Positions 31,695 through 40,131 of a DNA stretch of 45,847 nt are shown here, piece by piece. The stretch covers positions 1 through 45,847 of the forward strand of contig CAYSSG010000014.1 in NCBI GenBank assembly GCA_964433635.1, in the 5' to 3' direction. The translations under genes were made by a program, and so were the position numbers. This DNA is from CAYSSG01 sp964433635. Its GTDB lineage: Bacteria > Atribacterota > Phoenicimicrobiia > Phoenicimicrobiales > Stramentimicrobiaceae. Numbering within the stretch: position 1 is the stretch's first letter; each line of letters begins with the position of its first letter. Under the pieces are notes generated by a model. It was not told where the DNA came from. It ran no database searches and worked only from the letters and a program-made list of their open reading frames with translations.

Positions 31695-32231
31695 TCAGGA
31701 TGAACCAAACCAGAGAGAGATTTCCCGATCTGCCTCCTCAGGACATCCGGAAGCATGAACTAAATTGTGGAGAGCTCTTTTCTCCTGATTTGCCAGATCC
31801 GGCGAGTCTATAGAATAATCTCCCCTGATGGTTCCTGTAAGGGCAAACAGGGGTGCAGTATTTCCGACCATCTTTCGAACTGCTTCAATAGCATGGTTAC
31901 CGCTCAGAATCAGGGCAACGACCGGTCCTGAAGTTATATATTGAATGAGCCATCCCCTGATAATTCTGCCAATTTCCAGGGATTCGGTTGTATCTAAATC
32001 CCTTTTCAGATTCAGGTGATATTTCTGATAGGTATCGATGGTTTTTTTGCCAACCGAACCAAGCCAGCAATCATCATCGATATAATGTTTCCCGACCAAC
32101 TCGGGAGCAGGTACTGTTATCTTCATATCCTCGATTTTCAGTCCTGCCCTTTCAAAGCGGACAATAATCTCACCGATTAATCCTCTTTGGACTGCATCAG
32201 GCTTAATTAAAACCAGGGTTCTCTCTGTCAT
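31695..32231 (-). CDS. ndk: Nucleoside diphosphate kinase, long form
   Basis: 178 residues; most bacterial enzymes have about 140-150. The start TLVLIKPDAVQRGLIGEII and the active-site NLVHASG (phosphohistidine His159) are typical, as are SGPVVALILSGNHAIEAVRKMVG and GTIRGDYS. An extra segment (about residues 51-95, DDDCWLGSVGKKTIDTYQ...RDLDTTESLEIGRIIRGWL) replaces the short Kpn-loop entry helix. It converts NDPs to NTPs with ATP as donor. It lies 50 bases after the radical SAM gene and may belong to its transcript. Confidence 0.95.
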   Translation of the reverse strand: MTERTLVLIKPDAVQRGLIGEIIVRFERAGLKIEDMKITVPAPELVGKHYIDDDCWLGSVGKKTIDTYQKYHLNLKRDLDTTESLEIGRIIRGWLIQYITSGPVVALILSGNHAIEAVRKMVGNTAPLFALTGTIRGDYSIDSPDLANQEKRALHNLVHASGCPEEADREISLWFGSS

Positions 32232-32281
32232 TTCATCCGCCTCTCATATAGCTGCTTAGGCCATCTTTAGATGTTATGTTT

Positions 32282-33682
32282 TTAGGAAACCTGCCTATCC
32301 TTTTGATACCTCTTTTGAGCTTCCTCTGCCTTCCTGGTCCTCTCCTCATGGATCGGTCTGGATTTTTTCTCCCATTTATCAGAGAGGTTATCCAAAAATT
32401 CTGCAATCTCTCCGCTTAAAACACTCTCTGCCCCATCGTGGGTAGGTTTGGCTCCTGATTCAGAGACAATTGTCCGCAGTTCACGGGGATGGTCAATAAT
32501 CGGACAAGGAGTCAGCATGTTATCGGTAAAGGGCTGGTGCTTCTGGTAAGATTTGAATAACGGATTCTGCAGCACTTCCCGCAGACTCTTTCCCTTGATA
32601 TTATCAACAGCAAAGTGCACGAATGCACAGGGTTCCACATCCCCCTTGGCATTGATATGGAAATATCTCCTGCCGCCAGCAATACAGCCGCCGGTAAAGG
32701 AACCGTCATTCCAGAAATCAGCCAGGAAGAATGGTTTACTGGTTCGCAATTCCGGAACTCTAAAAGCTAACATGGTGCGTTGTTCCGGGGTGATCATCAT
32801 ATCAAGATTGGTATCCTTACCGATCGGGATATAATGGAAAGACCATCCGTAGACCGCCCCTTTGTCAATGACATGATCGATAAAGTCATCACTACCAAAA
32901 ATTTTGTCCACATTCTGTCTGGTCACGGTGAGGCTGATGCCGAAGATAATGCCGCGGCTATTAAGCCGGTCCATGGCAGCCATAATTTTGTCATAAGTTC
33001 CCCTGCCACGCCGCGCATCCGTAGCTTCTCTAAAACCTTCCATGCTGATAGCCGGGCTGATATTGCCTACTTCCAGCATCTGATCAGCCATCCTGTCATC
33101 GATCAGGGTGCCGTTGGTGTACATCATGAAACCTACATCCGGGTGTCTGCGGAAAATCTCAAAAAGATCAGGATAACAGGTCGGCTCTCCGCCGGAAAGC
33201 ACAATGAAGAAGATGCCCATTTTATTTGCCTCTTTGATAACCCGATCGATGGTGTCGATATCCAGGGTGTCACTCTTCTTGTATCTCCCTGCCCAGCATC
33301 CTATGCAGTTCAAGTTACAGGCACTGGTAGGGTCAATCAGAATGGTCCAGGGAACTGCCGCGCCCAGCTCTTTGGCTACCTCAAACTGCCTGGGAATTCC
33401 CATCAGTGCTGAGTTAACAAAGAAATTGACCAGCATTCCGTTCTTATAGCTGGGAGCTACATGGGACAGTTTCCGGACAAACTGCCTGAGTGCCGGATTG
33501 GCTTGAAAGGCTTGCCTCATGGAAGCAATCTCTTCATGATGCTTCTGGGTACCAGCAACCTTGTCAGCCAGGTCTAAAACCTTGATAAAGTTATTCTCCG
33601 GGTCTTTCTCCAGATAATGCATTCCCTGTTTGACTATCTGTTCGGCAGCAAACTTTTTTGCAAAACTAAAATTCATTGCCAT
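32282..33682 (-). CDS. Radical SAM protein with Cys-rich C-terminal domain, unknown substrate
   Basis: 466 residues. The cluster motif is Cys122, Cys126, Cys129 (ACNLNCIGCW), followed by LSGGEPTCYPDLFEIF and the TNGT segment. C-terminal cysteines lie in TGGCIAGGRRYFHINAKGDVEPCAFVHFA and LTPCPIIDHP. A helical 100-residue N-terminal domain (MNFSFAKKFAAEQ ... VNFFVNSALMGIPRQ) precedes the core. Proteins of this build are common in clostridia and other anaerobes; their relation to lipid-modifying radical SAM enzymes such as HpnH is my inference. It follows a TetR gene by 124 bases. GGAGAGG lies eight bases before ATG 33682. Confidence 0.85.
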   Translation of the reverse strand: MAMNFSFAKKFAAEQIVKQGMHYLEKDPENNFIKVLDLADKVAGTQKHHEEIASMRQAFQANPALRQFVRKLSHVAPSYKNGMLVNFFVNSALMGIPRQFEVAKELGAAVPWTILIDPTSACNLNCIGCWAGRYKKSDTLDIDTIDRVIKEANKMGIFFIVLSGGEPTCYPDLFEIFRRHPDVGFMMYTNGTLIDDRMADQMLEVGNISPAISMEGFREATDARRGRGTYDKIMAAMDRLNSRGIIFGISLTVTRQNVDKIFGSDDFIDHVIDKGAVYGWSFHYIPIGKDTNLDMMITPEQRTMLAFRVPELRTSKPFFLADFWNDGSFTGGCIAGGRRYFHINAKGDVEPCAFVHFAVDNIKGKSLREVLQNPLFKSYQKHQPFTDNMLTPCPIIDHPRELRTIVSESGAKPTHDGAESVLSGEIAEFLDNLSDKWEKKSRPIHEERTRKAEEAQKRYQKDRQVS

Positions 33683-33806
33683 AATTGCATCCTCTCCTTT
33701 CTAAGGATTGCCTGATATTTGCTCCTACAAAACAAATTTTTGTTTTTCATAAACATTTCCTTTGTATTCTCCTTTTGCGGAAAATATTTTTCAAAGGAAA
33801 AAAAGT

Positions 33807-34346
33807 TTATTTCATCTTTTCAGCCAATCGGCAGATAAAGGCAATGTTTCCTTCCCTGTCCTCCGGGAATTCCTGAGAAAAATCCTTAACAGCCAGCAAT
33901 AGCAGTCGAATCCGCCTGTCTTTGTCTTTTTCTGCTACCAGCAGGCTTGTTTTTTCTTCTGCCCCGTAAAAGAGCGACTCCATCAGTTCCGTCAGGTACT
34001 CTTTCATAGAATGGACAACTTCGCGATCGATTTTGTTTTTCAGAATTTCCACCCCCAGTTCTCTCAGCCTTACAAGCTCATTATAGAGCGTGGTGATAAA
34101 CTCCAATGGATTCGCACCTTTCTCAATAATACTGTCCAAAGCAGCATGGGTTTGATCAAGGTTTTGCTTGAAAACACTTAGAAAAAGGTCCTGTTTATTC
34201 TGATAATAATTGTAAAGGGTACCGACTGAGATCCCGACTTCCTGGGCTACCATCTTCATGGTTACCTGACTGTATCCTCTTTCGGCAAATAAACTAAAAG
34301 CAGCTCGATTAATTTTGTCTAAGGCTTTATCGATAATTTTAGGCAT
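33807..34346 (-). CDS. TetR/AcrR-family regulator
   Basis: 179 residues. The N-terminal helix-turn-helix is typical: AAFSLFAERGYSQVTMKMVAQEVGISVGTLYNYYQNKQDLFLSVF. The ligand domain is unrelated to a named subgroup by eye. Two palindromes TGAAC-N4-(G/A)TTCA in tandem just after its own -10 box point to autorepression. The radical SAM and ndk genes lie downstream in the same direction and are the probable targets. The operator form resembles those of acyl-CoA-sensing TetR proteins, which is only a hint. Confidence 0.92.
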   Translation of the reverse strand: MPKIIDKALDKINRAAFSLFAERGYSQVTMKMVAQEVGISVGTLYNYYQNKQDLFLSVFKQNLDQTHAALDSIIEKGANPLEFITTLYNELVRLRELGVEILKNKIDREVVHSMKEYLTELMESLFYGAEEKTSLLVAEKDKDRRIRLLLLAVKDFSQEFPEDREGNIAFICRLAEKMK

Positions 34347-34368
34347 TTTTGTCCCTGAATATTTATTA

Positions 34369-34397
34369 TGAACTCATATTCAATGAACCTATGTTCA
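34369..34397. promoter_or_regulatory. Tandem TetR operators
   Basis: Palindrome 1 TGAACTCATATTCA (34369-34382) and palindrome 2 TGAACCTATGTTCA (34384-34397), centres 15 bases apart. They lie on the start-site side of the -10 box of the tetR promoter. Confidence 0.8.
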
Positions 34398-34425
34398 TAA
34401 TAATACGTTGCAAGACTTTTGTCAA
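34397..34425 (-). promoter_or_regulatory. Sigma-70 promoter of the tetR-radical SAM-ndk genes
   Basis: Minus-strand TTGACA (34425-34420), 17-base spacer, TATTAT (34402-34397). The second operator touches the -10 box. Confidence 0.8.
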
Positions 34426-34457
34426 ATCCTTACCGCAGAATTATCTTCCCTTTTCTC

Positions 34458-35768
34458 TTATTTTTCCTTCACATCAATAGAACGGATCAGTGCGCCTTTG
34501 ATCTCCTTCACCCGAAAGATATAACCATGGACCTCAACCTCCGGGGTCTGTCCGACAACAGGCACATACCCCAAACTCTCTATCATGAAACCGCTTAAGG
34601 TATTGTTCTCGTCAGAATCTATGTTAATCTTTAAGAATTCTGCTACATCCTTTATCTTGGTACGGCCGTCCATGATATATCCTCCGTCCCTGCTGTCCTG
34701 AATCATCTGTACATCCGGCTGTTCAATGTCACCCACAATCTCCTCGATGATATCAGTCATGGTGATAATGCCTGATGTGCCCCCGTATTCGTCTACCACA
34801 ATTGCCAGGTAACTCTTATGTTTTTTCATCTCAGCAAACAGATTGACCAGTGATTGCGACTCGGAGATGAAAAAGGGTGACCGCATGACATCTTTGACCT
34901 GCGGTAAAGATGTATCTTTGTTCTCAGTCGGATACATCGCCACGAAATCTTTACCGTAGACAATACCCACAATCTTGTCGATATTCTCTTCGAACACCGG
35001 AAACTTGCTGTGGGCAGTTTCGGACATCAATTTCACCACATCCAGAAATGTGGAATCAGCTGAAACCGCCTCAATTTCAGTACGATGAATCATGGCATCT
35101 TCCACAAGCAGATCGGTAAATTCGAACAGATTTTTCACAATGTGCTCTTCGGTCTCTTCAATGGTGCCCTGTTCCCTTCCTTCCTTCATGGTAAGTAAAA
35201 TTTCCTCTTCGGTGACAGGACTATCATCATGGTCAGAATCAATTCCCCATAGTCGCAGTACACGATTGGTTGATTTGGCAAGCAGATGTACAATGGGTTT
35301 CATCACCTTTGATAATCCAATAATGGGGGATATCACCCGGCTGGCAATTTTGTAGGGATTGGTCATGGCGATACGCTTGGGTACAATTTCACCGAACACC
35401 AGTAGAAAATAGGTCAGAACAAAGGTAACAAGAATGACTGTTACGATATTGATCAAAGATAACCATGAACCAGGTACACCAAGGCCGGAAAGCCACTTCA
35501 CAATGGGTCTGGCCAGGGAATCGGCGGCAAAAGCACCGGATAGTAATCCTGCCAGTGTAATACCAATTTGGATGGTGGATAGGAAATCGCTGGGATTCTG
35601 CTTCATATAAAGAAGCCGTTCTGCTTTCTTGTCTCCTGATTCAGCTTTTTGTTTTAATCGGATTTTTTTCAGACTGACCAGAGAAATCTCTGCTGAAGCC
35701 AGAATGCCATTTACGGTAGTAAGCAGGATAAAAATAATTATGGCAATCCATGGACTGCCATCTTCCAT
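34458..35768 (-). CDS. HlyC/CorC (CNNM)-family membrane protein with CBS domains
   Basis: 436 residues. DUF21 membrane domain (about 1-190; AEISLVSLKKIRLKQKAESGDKKAERLL), two CBS domains (about 205-330; VEDAMIHRTEIEAVSADSTFLDVVKLM and VKDVMRSPFFISESQSLVNLFAEMKKHKSYLAIVVDEYGGTSGIITMTDIIEEIVGDI), and a C-terminal CorC-HlyC domain (about 345-430). Such proteins act in magnesium or cobalt efflux/homeostasis, sensing adenine nucleotides. ATG 35768 with GGAGG upstream; promoter at 35801. Confidence 0.95.
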   Translation of the reverse strand: MEDGSPWIAIIIFILLTTVNGILASAEISLVSLKKIRLKQKAESGDKKAERLLYMKQNPSDFLSTIQIGITLAGLLSGAFAADSLARPIVKWLSGLGVPGSWLSLINIVTVILVTFVLTYFLLVFGEIVPKRIAMTNPYKIASRVISPIIGLSKVMKPIVHLLAKSTNRVLRLWGIDSDHDDSPVTEEEILLTMKEGREQGTIEETEEHIVKNLFEFTDLLVEDAMIHRTEIEAVSADSTFLDVVKLMSETAHSKFPVFEENIDKIVGIVYGKDFVAMYPTENKDTSLPQVKDVMRSPFFISESQSLVNLFAEMKKHKSYLAIVVDEYGGTSGIITMTDIIEEIVGDIEQPDVQMIQDSRDGGYIMDGRTKIKDVAEFLKINIDSDENNTLSGFMIESLGYVPVVGQTPEVEVHGYIFRVKEIKGALIRSIDVKEK

Positions 35769-36180
35769 CTATGATTCCTCCTTTGGAACTTTCCATAGTA
35801 ATCATATAATATCTCGTTTAAATAGTCAATTACCGCTGTTGGTGTGGATATAAAGACTGCTGCCGTTATAGATGATGATTCCTGCGTATTGTGCTTTGCG
35901 TATAAAGACATTAATGGGTAAATAATTACTGCATGAATGGATTAAGTAAGGGAAGCCTGCAAGAAGGGGGGAAATAGTTAACTCAAAAACCCATGAATAC
36001 AATATTGCAGTAATCTAACAATCCTCATTTATTTAAGTATAAATGAACGAGATTACCACAATCTGTAAAAATAGATCTCGTAATGAAAGATTTGTATGGA
36101 ATATTTTGGTTTAATCTAAAAAAAACTAAAGACGAAAAACTTATTCTATTACCCTCAGTTGTTTTCCTGTTATTTATTAT
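35769..36180. other. Intergenic stretch, no gene seen
   Basis: Promoter of the HlyC/CorC gene at the left; the rest is AT-rich with no supportable coding region on either strand and no clear terminator hairpin. Confidence 0.55.
35801..35829 (-). promoter_or_regulatory. Sigma-70 promoter of the HlyC/CorC gene
   Basis: Minus-strand TTGACT (35829-35824), 17-base spacer, TATGAT (35806-35801). Confidence 0.65.
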
Positions 36181-36906
36181 TCATTTCAGTTGTTCCAGAA
36201 GAATCTCGATCGTGGTGCTGGTTTTTACTTCAACTTCAATTGGCAACAATTCTTCTATGACTGGCTCTGATATTTCCGGAAACTCCTCCAGTATTTCTTC
36301 GATCAAGCCCTGTCCGTATTTCTTTAAATTTGATTTACCGGTAGATTTCATACCCTGTCCCTGCCAGATGATTTCCGGATTATTGAACAGGTCTCCTATG
36401 CAGGTTATGGCTATGAACGGGTAATATCTTTGTTCGGTGATCTTTTTCGTTTCCCATTCTCCTGGAAGATAAACATAGGTTGTCGGAGCATGGTGACCAT
36501 GAGAAGAAGCGTCAGAATCAGGTGGGATAAGCGAACTGCCCGGCAAGAGGGGAATTTTTATTTTTTTTCCCGGATCATAGACCGGAACTTCTACGGACAA
36601 TTTCTCATTCCAGTTAGTGTAAAGAAGAAAAATAATAAAATCAGCATCCTGTACGCTTTTAACATAGCTATAATTTTTATCTTCAAGCAATTTGATCACC
36701 AAAGACCGGAAAATCTCATTGATCACTTCATCAGTAGAGAGCTCATCAGTCATAAAGGTAAAATAGCGATAGTCGTTATAATCAATATCCGGATGCTCAA
36801 AGGTTTCTATATCCTTATTGCTTTTAGCTTTACTGCTACCGCTGAAAGAAAAAATGATTAAGAAACATATGAGAAACAAGATCAAAGATATCTCTTTTGT
36901 TTTCAT
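36181..36906 (-). CDS. DUF4136-like secreted protein
   Basis: 241 residues from ATG 36906 (GAGGAG seven bases upstream). A signal peptide (to about residue 27) leads to DYNDYRYFTFMTDELSTDEVINEIFRSLVIKLLEDKNYSYVKSVQDADFIIFLLYTNWNEKL, the pattern of DUF4136 (tyrosine-Phe start, helix, A-D-hydrophobic strand). A Pro/His-rich loop (DSDASSHGHHAPTTYVYLP) follows, then GDLFNNPEIIWQGQG, and an acidic C-terminal helix. Function unknown; it should lie in the periplasm or on a membrane. Not clearly in an operon. Confidence 0.75.
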   Translation of the reverse strand: MKTKEISLILFLICFLIIFSFSGSSKAKSNKDIETFEHPDIDYNDYRYFTFMTDELSTDEVINEIFRSLVIKLLEDKNYSYVKSVQDADFIIFLLYTNWNEKLSVEVPVYDPGKKIKIPLLPGSSLIPPDSDASSHGHHAPTTYVYLPGEWETKKITEQRYYPFIAITCIGDLFNNPEIIWQGQGMKSTGKSNLKKYGQGLIEEILEEFPEISEPVIEELLPIEVEVKTSTTIEILLEQLK

Positions 36907-37135
36907 GGTATCACTCCTCATTCAATAGAATATTCAGTAATGGCAGGTCATAGGGGTTCAGAATCAAAGGTCATTGGGACCTGTTTTCCCTAACTTCAAT
37001 CCATTTTCACCAAAACCATACACCAATAACTTCTTTTCATCCTTGCACCTATGCAGTCAGGTAAAATTGCCTCTATTCATTCCCAGAGCATTGAACGTGA
37101 TGCTAGTTGGGGTAACGATATACCATAGACTGTTT

Positions 37136-38356
37136 TCATTCATATCTTAAGGCATCCACCGGATTCATCCGCGCAGCTTTCATAGCCGGGTACAATCCAA
37201 AAAAGATGCCGATAAATAAGGCAAAACCAAAGGCCAGGATTACGGAGATGCCGGAAATCACCATTGGCCAGTCACCATATTGAGAAAGAAAATAGGCAGC
37301 GACCCAGCCAAAACCGATGCCGGCTACCCCTCCTACACTGCTCAAGCTTAATGATTCCATCAGAAACTGATATAATATATTTTTATTCTTGGCACCCAAC
37401 GCTTTTCGGATACCTATTTCCCGTGTCCTTTCGGTAACCGATACCAGCATGATATTCATAATGCCGATTCCACCGACTAAGAGGGAGATAGCAGCAATGC
37501 CGCCCAACATCAGGCTCATCGTCCTGGTGACCGAGCTCATGGTGTCCAGAATCTCATCCTGACTCATAATTCGGAATTGCTCCCTGTTTTCGTCATCCAG
37601 GAATTTGACCATGAAATTTTCTAATTCCTTCACCGCATTGGAGGCCTTTTCAGAGGAAGCGGCCTGGACAATATAGGACGAAACATAATGGCTGTTGGTC
37701 ATTCGATCCATGGCAATGGACAGAGGTATATAAGCCTGGTTATCCAGATTTCCGGCCATGGAGCCTCCTTTTTCTTCCATGACACCGACAACCTGAAACA
37801 TGAATATTCTTCCCTGGTAATTCACCTTCACTTTTTGGTCGATAGGATCAATTTCTTCAAAAAGGTCGGCAGCTAATTCTGAGCCCAGTACGATGACCTG
37901 ACTCCTTTGTTCATGATCCTGTTCAGTGATAAAACGGCCCTGTTCAATCTTATAATTATTCACTCCCATATAGTATGGATTCGTTCCTACTAAGCTGGCA
38001 CTGACATTCACATCATCATAAATGAATAGACCGCTGACCTGTTTGGTCGGAATGACGCTGCTGATAGAGGGGCAAAATTTTTCCATATAATCTGCTAATT
38101 CAAGAGAAAACTTTTCCTGAGAACTACTGCCGCTGATTCTGCCAAATTGTCCTCTTGGTGTTCGGGGGTAAATGGTAATCATGTTGGAACCTAAATCAGC
38201 GATACGGGAAGTTACAGATTGTGTCGAACCGGAGCCCACTGAAACAATGGCAATGACCGCACCGACCCCGATGACAATCCCCAGCATGGAGAGGAAGCTG
38301 CGCATCTTGTTTGCCCATAGACTCTCTAGGGCAATCTTTAAACCCTGCAAAATCAT
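37136..38356 (-). CDS. macB: MacB-type ABC transporter permease
   Basis: 406 residues. One N-terminal helix (MRSFLSMLGIVIGVGAVIAIVSV), a large outside MacB core domain (about 45-260) and three C-terminal helices of the FtsX family with the TERTREIGIRKALGAKNKNILYQFLMESL segment and the final AARMNPVDALRYE, all typical. With the ATPase gene upstream (overlap 38353-38356) it forms the mechanotransmission part of a tripartite exporter of peptides, antibiotics or lipoprotein-like cargo. In this layout ATPase and permease are separate, unlike E. coli MacB. Confidence 0.93.
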   Translation of the reverse strand: MILQGLKIALESLWANKMRSFLSMLGIVIGVGAVIAIVSVGSGSTQSVTSRIADLGSNMITIYPRTPRGQFGRISGSSSQEKFSLELADYMEKFCPSISSVIPTKQVSGLFIYDDVNVSASLVGTNPYYMGVNNYKIEQGRFITEQDHEQRSQVIVLGSELAADLFEEIDPIDQKVKVNYQGRIFMFQVVGVMEEKGGSMAGNLDNQAYIPLSIAMDRMTNSHYVSSYIVQAASSEKASNAVKELENFMVKFLDDENREQFRIMSQDEILDTMSSVTRTMSLMLGGIAAISLLVGGIGIMNIMLVSVTERTREIGIRKALGAKNKNILYQFLMESLSLSSVGGVAGIGFGWVAAYFLSQYGDWPMVISGISVILAFGFALFIGIFFGLYPAMKAARMNPVDALRYE

Positions 38357-39042
38357 GCCACCACCTCATCGCTGTCAATCAATCCGTCCTTCAGATGAAT
38401 AATCCGCCTGGCATATTTTGCAATTTCCGCTTCATGGGTCACCAGGATAATCGTATTGCCCTTTTCATGTAACTTTTTGATCATATTCATAATATCCAAG
38501 CCGGTCCTGGAATCCAGGTTACCGGTGGGTTCATCAGCCAGAATAATGGAAGGGTGATTCACCAATGCCCTGGCTATCGCCACACGTTGACGCTGCCCGC
38601 CGGAAATTTCACTGGGACGATGTTTTATTCTGTCACCCAACCCTACTTCCTCCAGGGCCTGTCTGGCTAATCCCTGCCTCTTCTGTGCTTTCACACCGGA
38701 ATAAATCAAAGGAAGCTCAACATTCTTCAAGTTGTTTGCCCTGGGTAACAGGTTAAACTGCTGAAAGACAAAGCCGATCTTCCGGTTGCGGAATAAAGCC
38801 AGCTGGTTATCATCTAATTTGGTCACATCCTGACCGGCTAGGTAATATTTTCCTTCCGTGGGATAATCCAGACATCCGATGATATGCATCAATGTTGATT
38901 TCCCCGATCCGGAAGGTCCCATGATAGAAACAAATTCACCGCTGTCAATTTCAAATGAAATACCGCGCAGCGCTTCGACTGTCACTCTGCCTAAATAGTA
39001 ATTTTTCTTCAGATGTTCAACTCTGATAACGCTATCATTCAT
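38353..39042 (-). CDS. ABC transporter ATP-binding protein, MacB/LolD type
   Basis: 229 residues. Walker A GPSGSGKST, Q-loop VFQQFNLLPRANNLKNVELPLIYSG, signature EISGGQRQRVAIARALVN, Walker B IILADEPTGNLD, and switch His in ILVTHEAEIA. Length and the NLDS after the D-loop are typical of the MacB/LolD class. It overlaps the permease gene by four bases and follows the MacA-type gene by 15. Confidence 0.96.
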   Translation of the reverse strand: MNDSVIRVEHLKKNYYLGRVTVEALRGISFEIDSGEFVSIMGPSGSGKSTLMHIIGCLDYPTEGKYYLAGQDVTKLDDNQLALFRNRKIGFVFQQFNLLPRANNLKNVELPLIYSGVKAQKRQGLARQALEEVGLGDRIKHRPSEISGGQRQRVAIARALVNHPSIILADEPTGNLDSRTGLDIMNMIKKLHEKGNTIILVTHEAEIAKYARRIIHLKDGLIDSDEVVA

Positions 39043-39057
39043 GATGCTGTTTCCTTT

Positions 39058-40119
39058 TTAAGGTCTTATCATCGGCATCCCCATGCCTGGACCACCAAAA
39101 CCCTGATTACGGGGATTTGCAAGTGAATTCAGCTGATAATTATTGACAATGATCCGGTCCCCTTCCTGTAAACCTTCGGTGACTTCCTGATAATAGCCGT
39201 CGCTGATGCCGGTTTTAACCGGTGTAGGTTTAGCCTGATTGTTTTCAACCCTGATCACCATATTTCCCTGATTCCCTCTTGATATCGCGGTAACAGGAAC
39301 GACTACCACACCTTCCACCGAATAAACAATAATTTCTGCTGTAGCCGAAAATCCCGGTTTAAAATATGGAGATACTTCGTCCAATAAAACCGTAACCGGT
39401 ACTGTTACCACACCGCTTTCGGTATTGGCATATTCCGATACTTTTGCCACTTTCCCGTAAAAGATTTGACCTTTCAGGATATCTAACTCGATTTCCACCT
39501 TTTGACCGACTTCTACCTTCAGGCAATCCACTTCACTGACTGGCACTTCAACTTCATAGGAAGTATCATCAATTAGGTAAATCACATCGTTGCTGCCTTC
39601 TATAAAATCCCCTTTTTCAACGAATATTTCCACAATCTTGCCGGAAAAAGGAGCCTTTAAGGTTTTGGAATCGTAATTATCCAGGGCTACTTCCATAGTC
39701 AGTTTCTTTTCTTCAATCTGGCTGGGAGAACCGCTGATTTTAGCCAGTTCATATTCATTTTCGGCTTTGAGATAAGTTAAATGTTCCTGTTTATCTTCCA
39801 GTTTGACCAATGCCTGCCCCTGTTCAACCAGGTCTCCGGTTTCCACGAAAATTTCTTCCACCGTACCTCCCGTTGTTCCGGTCGATGCAAAACTCAAGTG
39901 AACCTGATTTTCCGGTTGAAGGTAACCACTGGTTGATACCTTTTCTCTGATACTTCCTCTGGTTACTTCCACAGCAGCGTCCAGGTCTATCTCTTCAGCA
40001 GAAATGCCTGAAACTGAATCAGTATCAGGACTTATCGTCTGTATGAGGTAATCCTTGCCAAAATATACACCAATCCCTAATAACAGAATGATAAACAGCC
40101 AGACAAACCATTTCTTCAT
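39058..40119 (-). CDS. macA: Periplasmic adaptor subunit (MacA/HlyD family)
   Basis: 353 residues. N-terminal membrane anchor (about 5-24), barrel-sandwich (lipoyl-like) halves around residues 55-105 and 150-185 (VSTSGYLQPENQVHLSF; LKAPFSGKIVEIFVEKGDFIEG), a short helical hairpin between, and beta-barrel and membrane-proximal domains to the end (GFSATAEIIVYSVEGVVVVPVTAI; GLQEGDRIIVNN). It bridges MacB and the outer-membrane channel. The Gly/Met/Pro-rich tail (GFGGPGMGMPMIRP) is unusual. GAGGTGA precedes ATG 40119. Confidence 0.94.
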   Translation of the reverse strand: MKKWFVWLFIILLLGIGVYFGKDYLIQTISPDTDSVSGISAEEIDLDAAVEVTRGSIREKVSTSGYLQPENQVHLSFASTGTTGGTVEEIFVETGDLVEQGQALVKLEDKQEHLTYLKAENEYELAKISGSPSQIEEKKLTMEVALDNYDSKTLKAPFSGKIVEIFVEKGDFIEGSNDVIYLIDDTSYEVEVPVSEVDCLKVEVGQKVEIELDILKGQIFYGKVAKVSEYANTESGVVTVPVTVLLDEVSPYFKPGFSATAEIIVYSVEGVVVVPVTAISRGNQGNMVIRVENNQAKPTPVKTGISDGYYQEVTEGLQEGDRIIVNNYQLNSLANPRNQGFGGPGMGMPMIRP

Positions 40120-40131
40120 GATCGCTTCACC

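Noticed and set aside
32780..33412. Plus-strand 210-codon frame opposite the radical SAM gene
   Set aside because: Antisense shadow of a clear radical SAM coding region.
36083..36424. Plus-strand open frame of 113 codons
   Set aside because: It overlaps the well-supported DUF4136-like gene on the other strand, has no family pattern and lacks a ribosome binding site.
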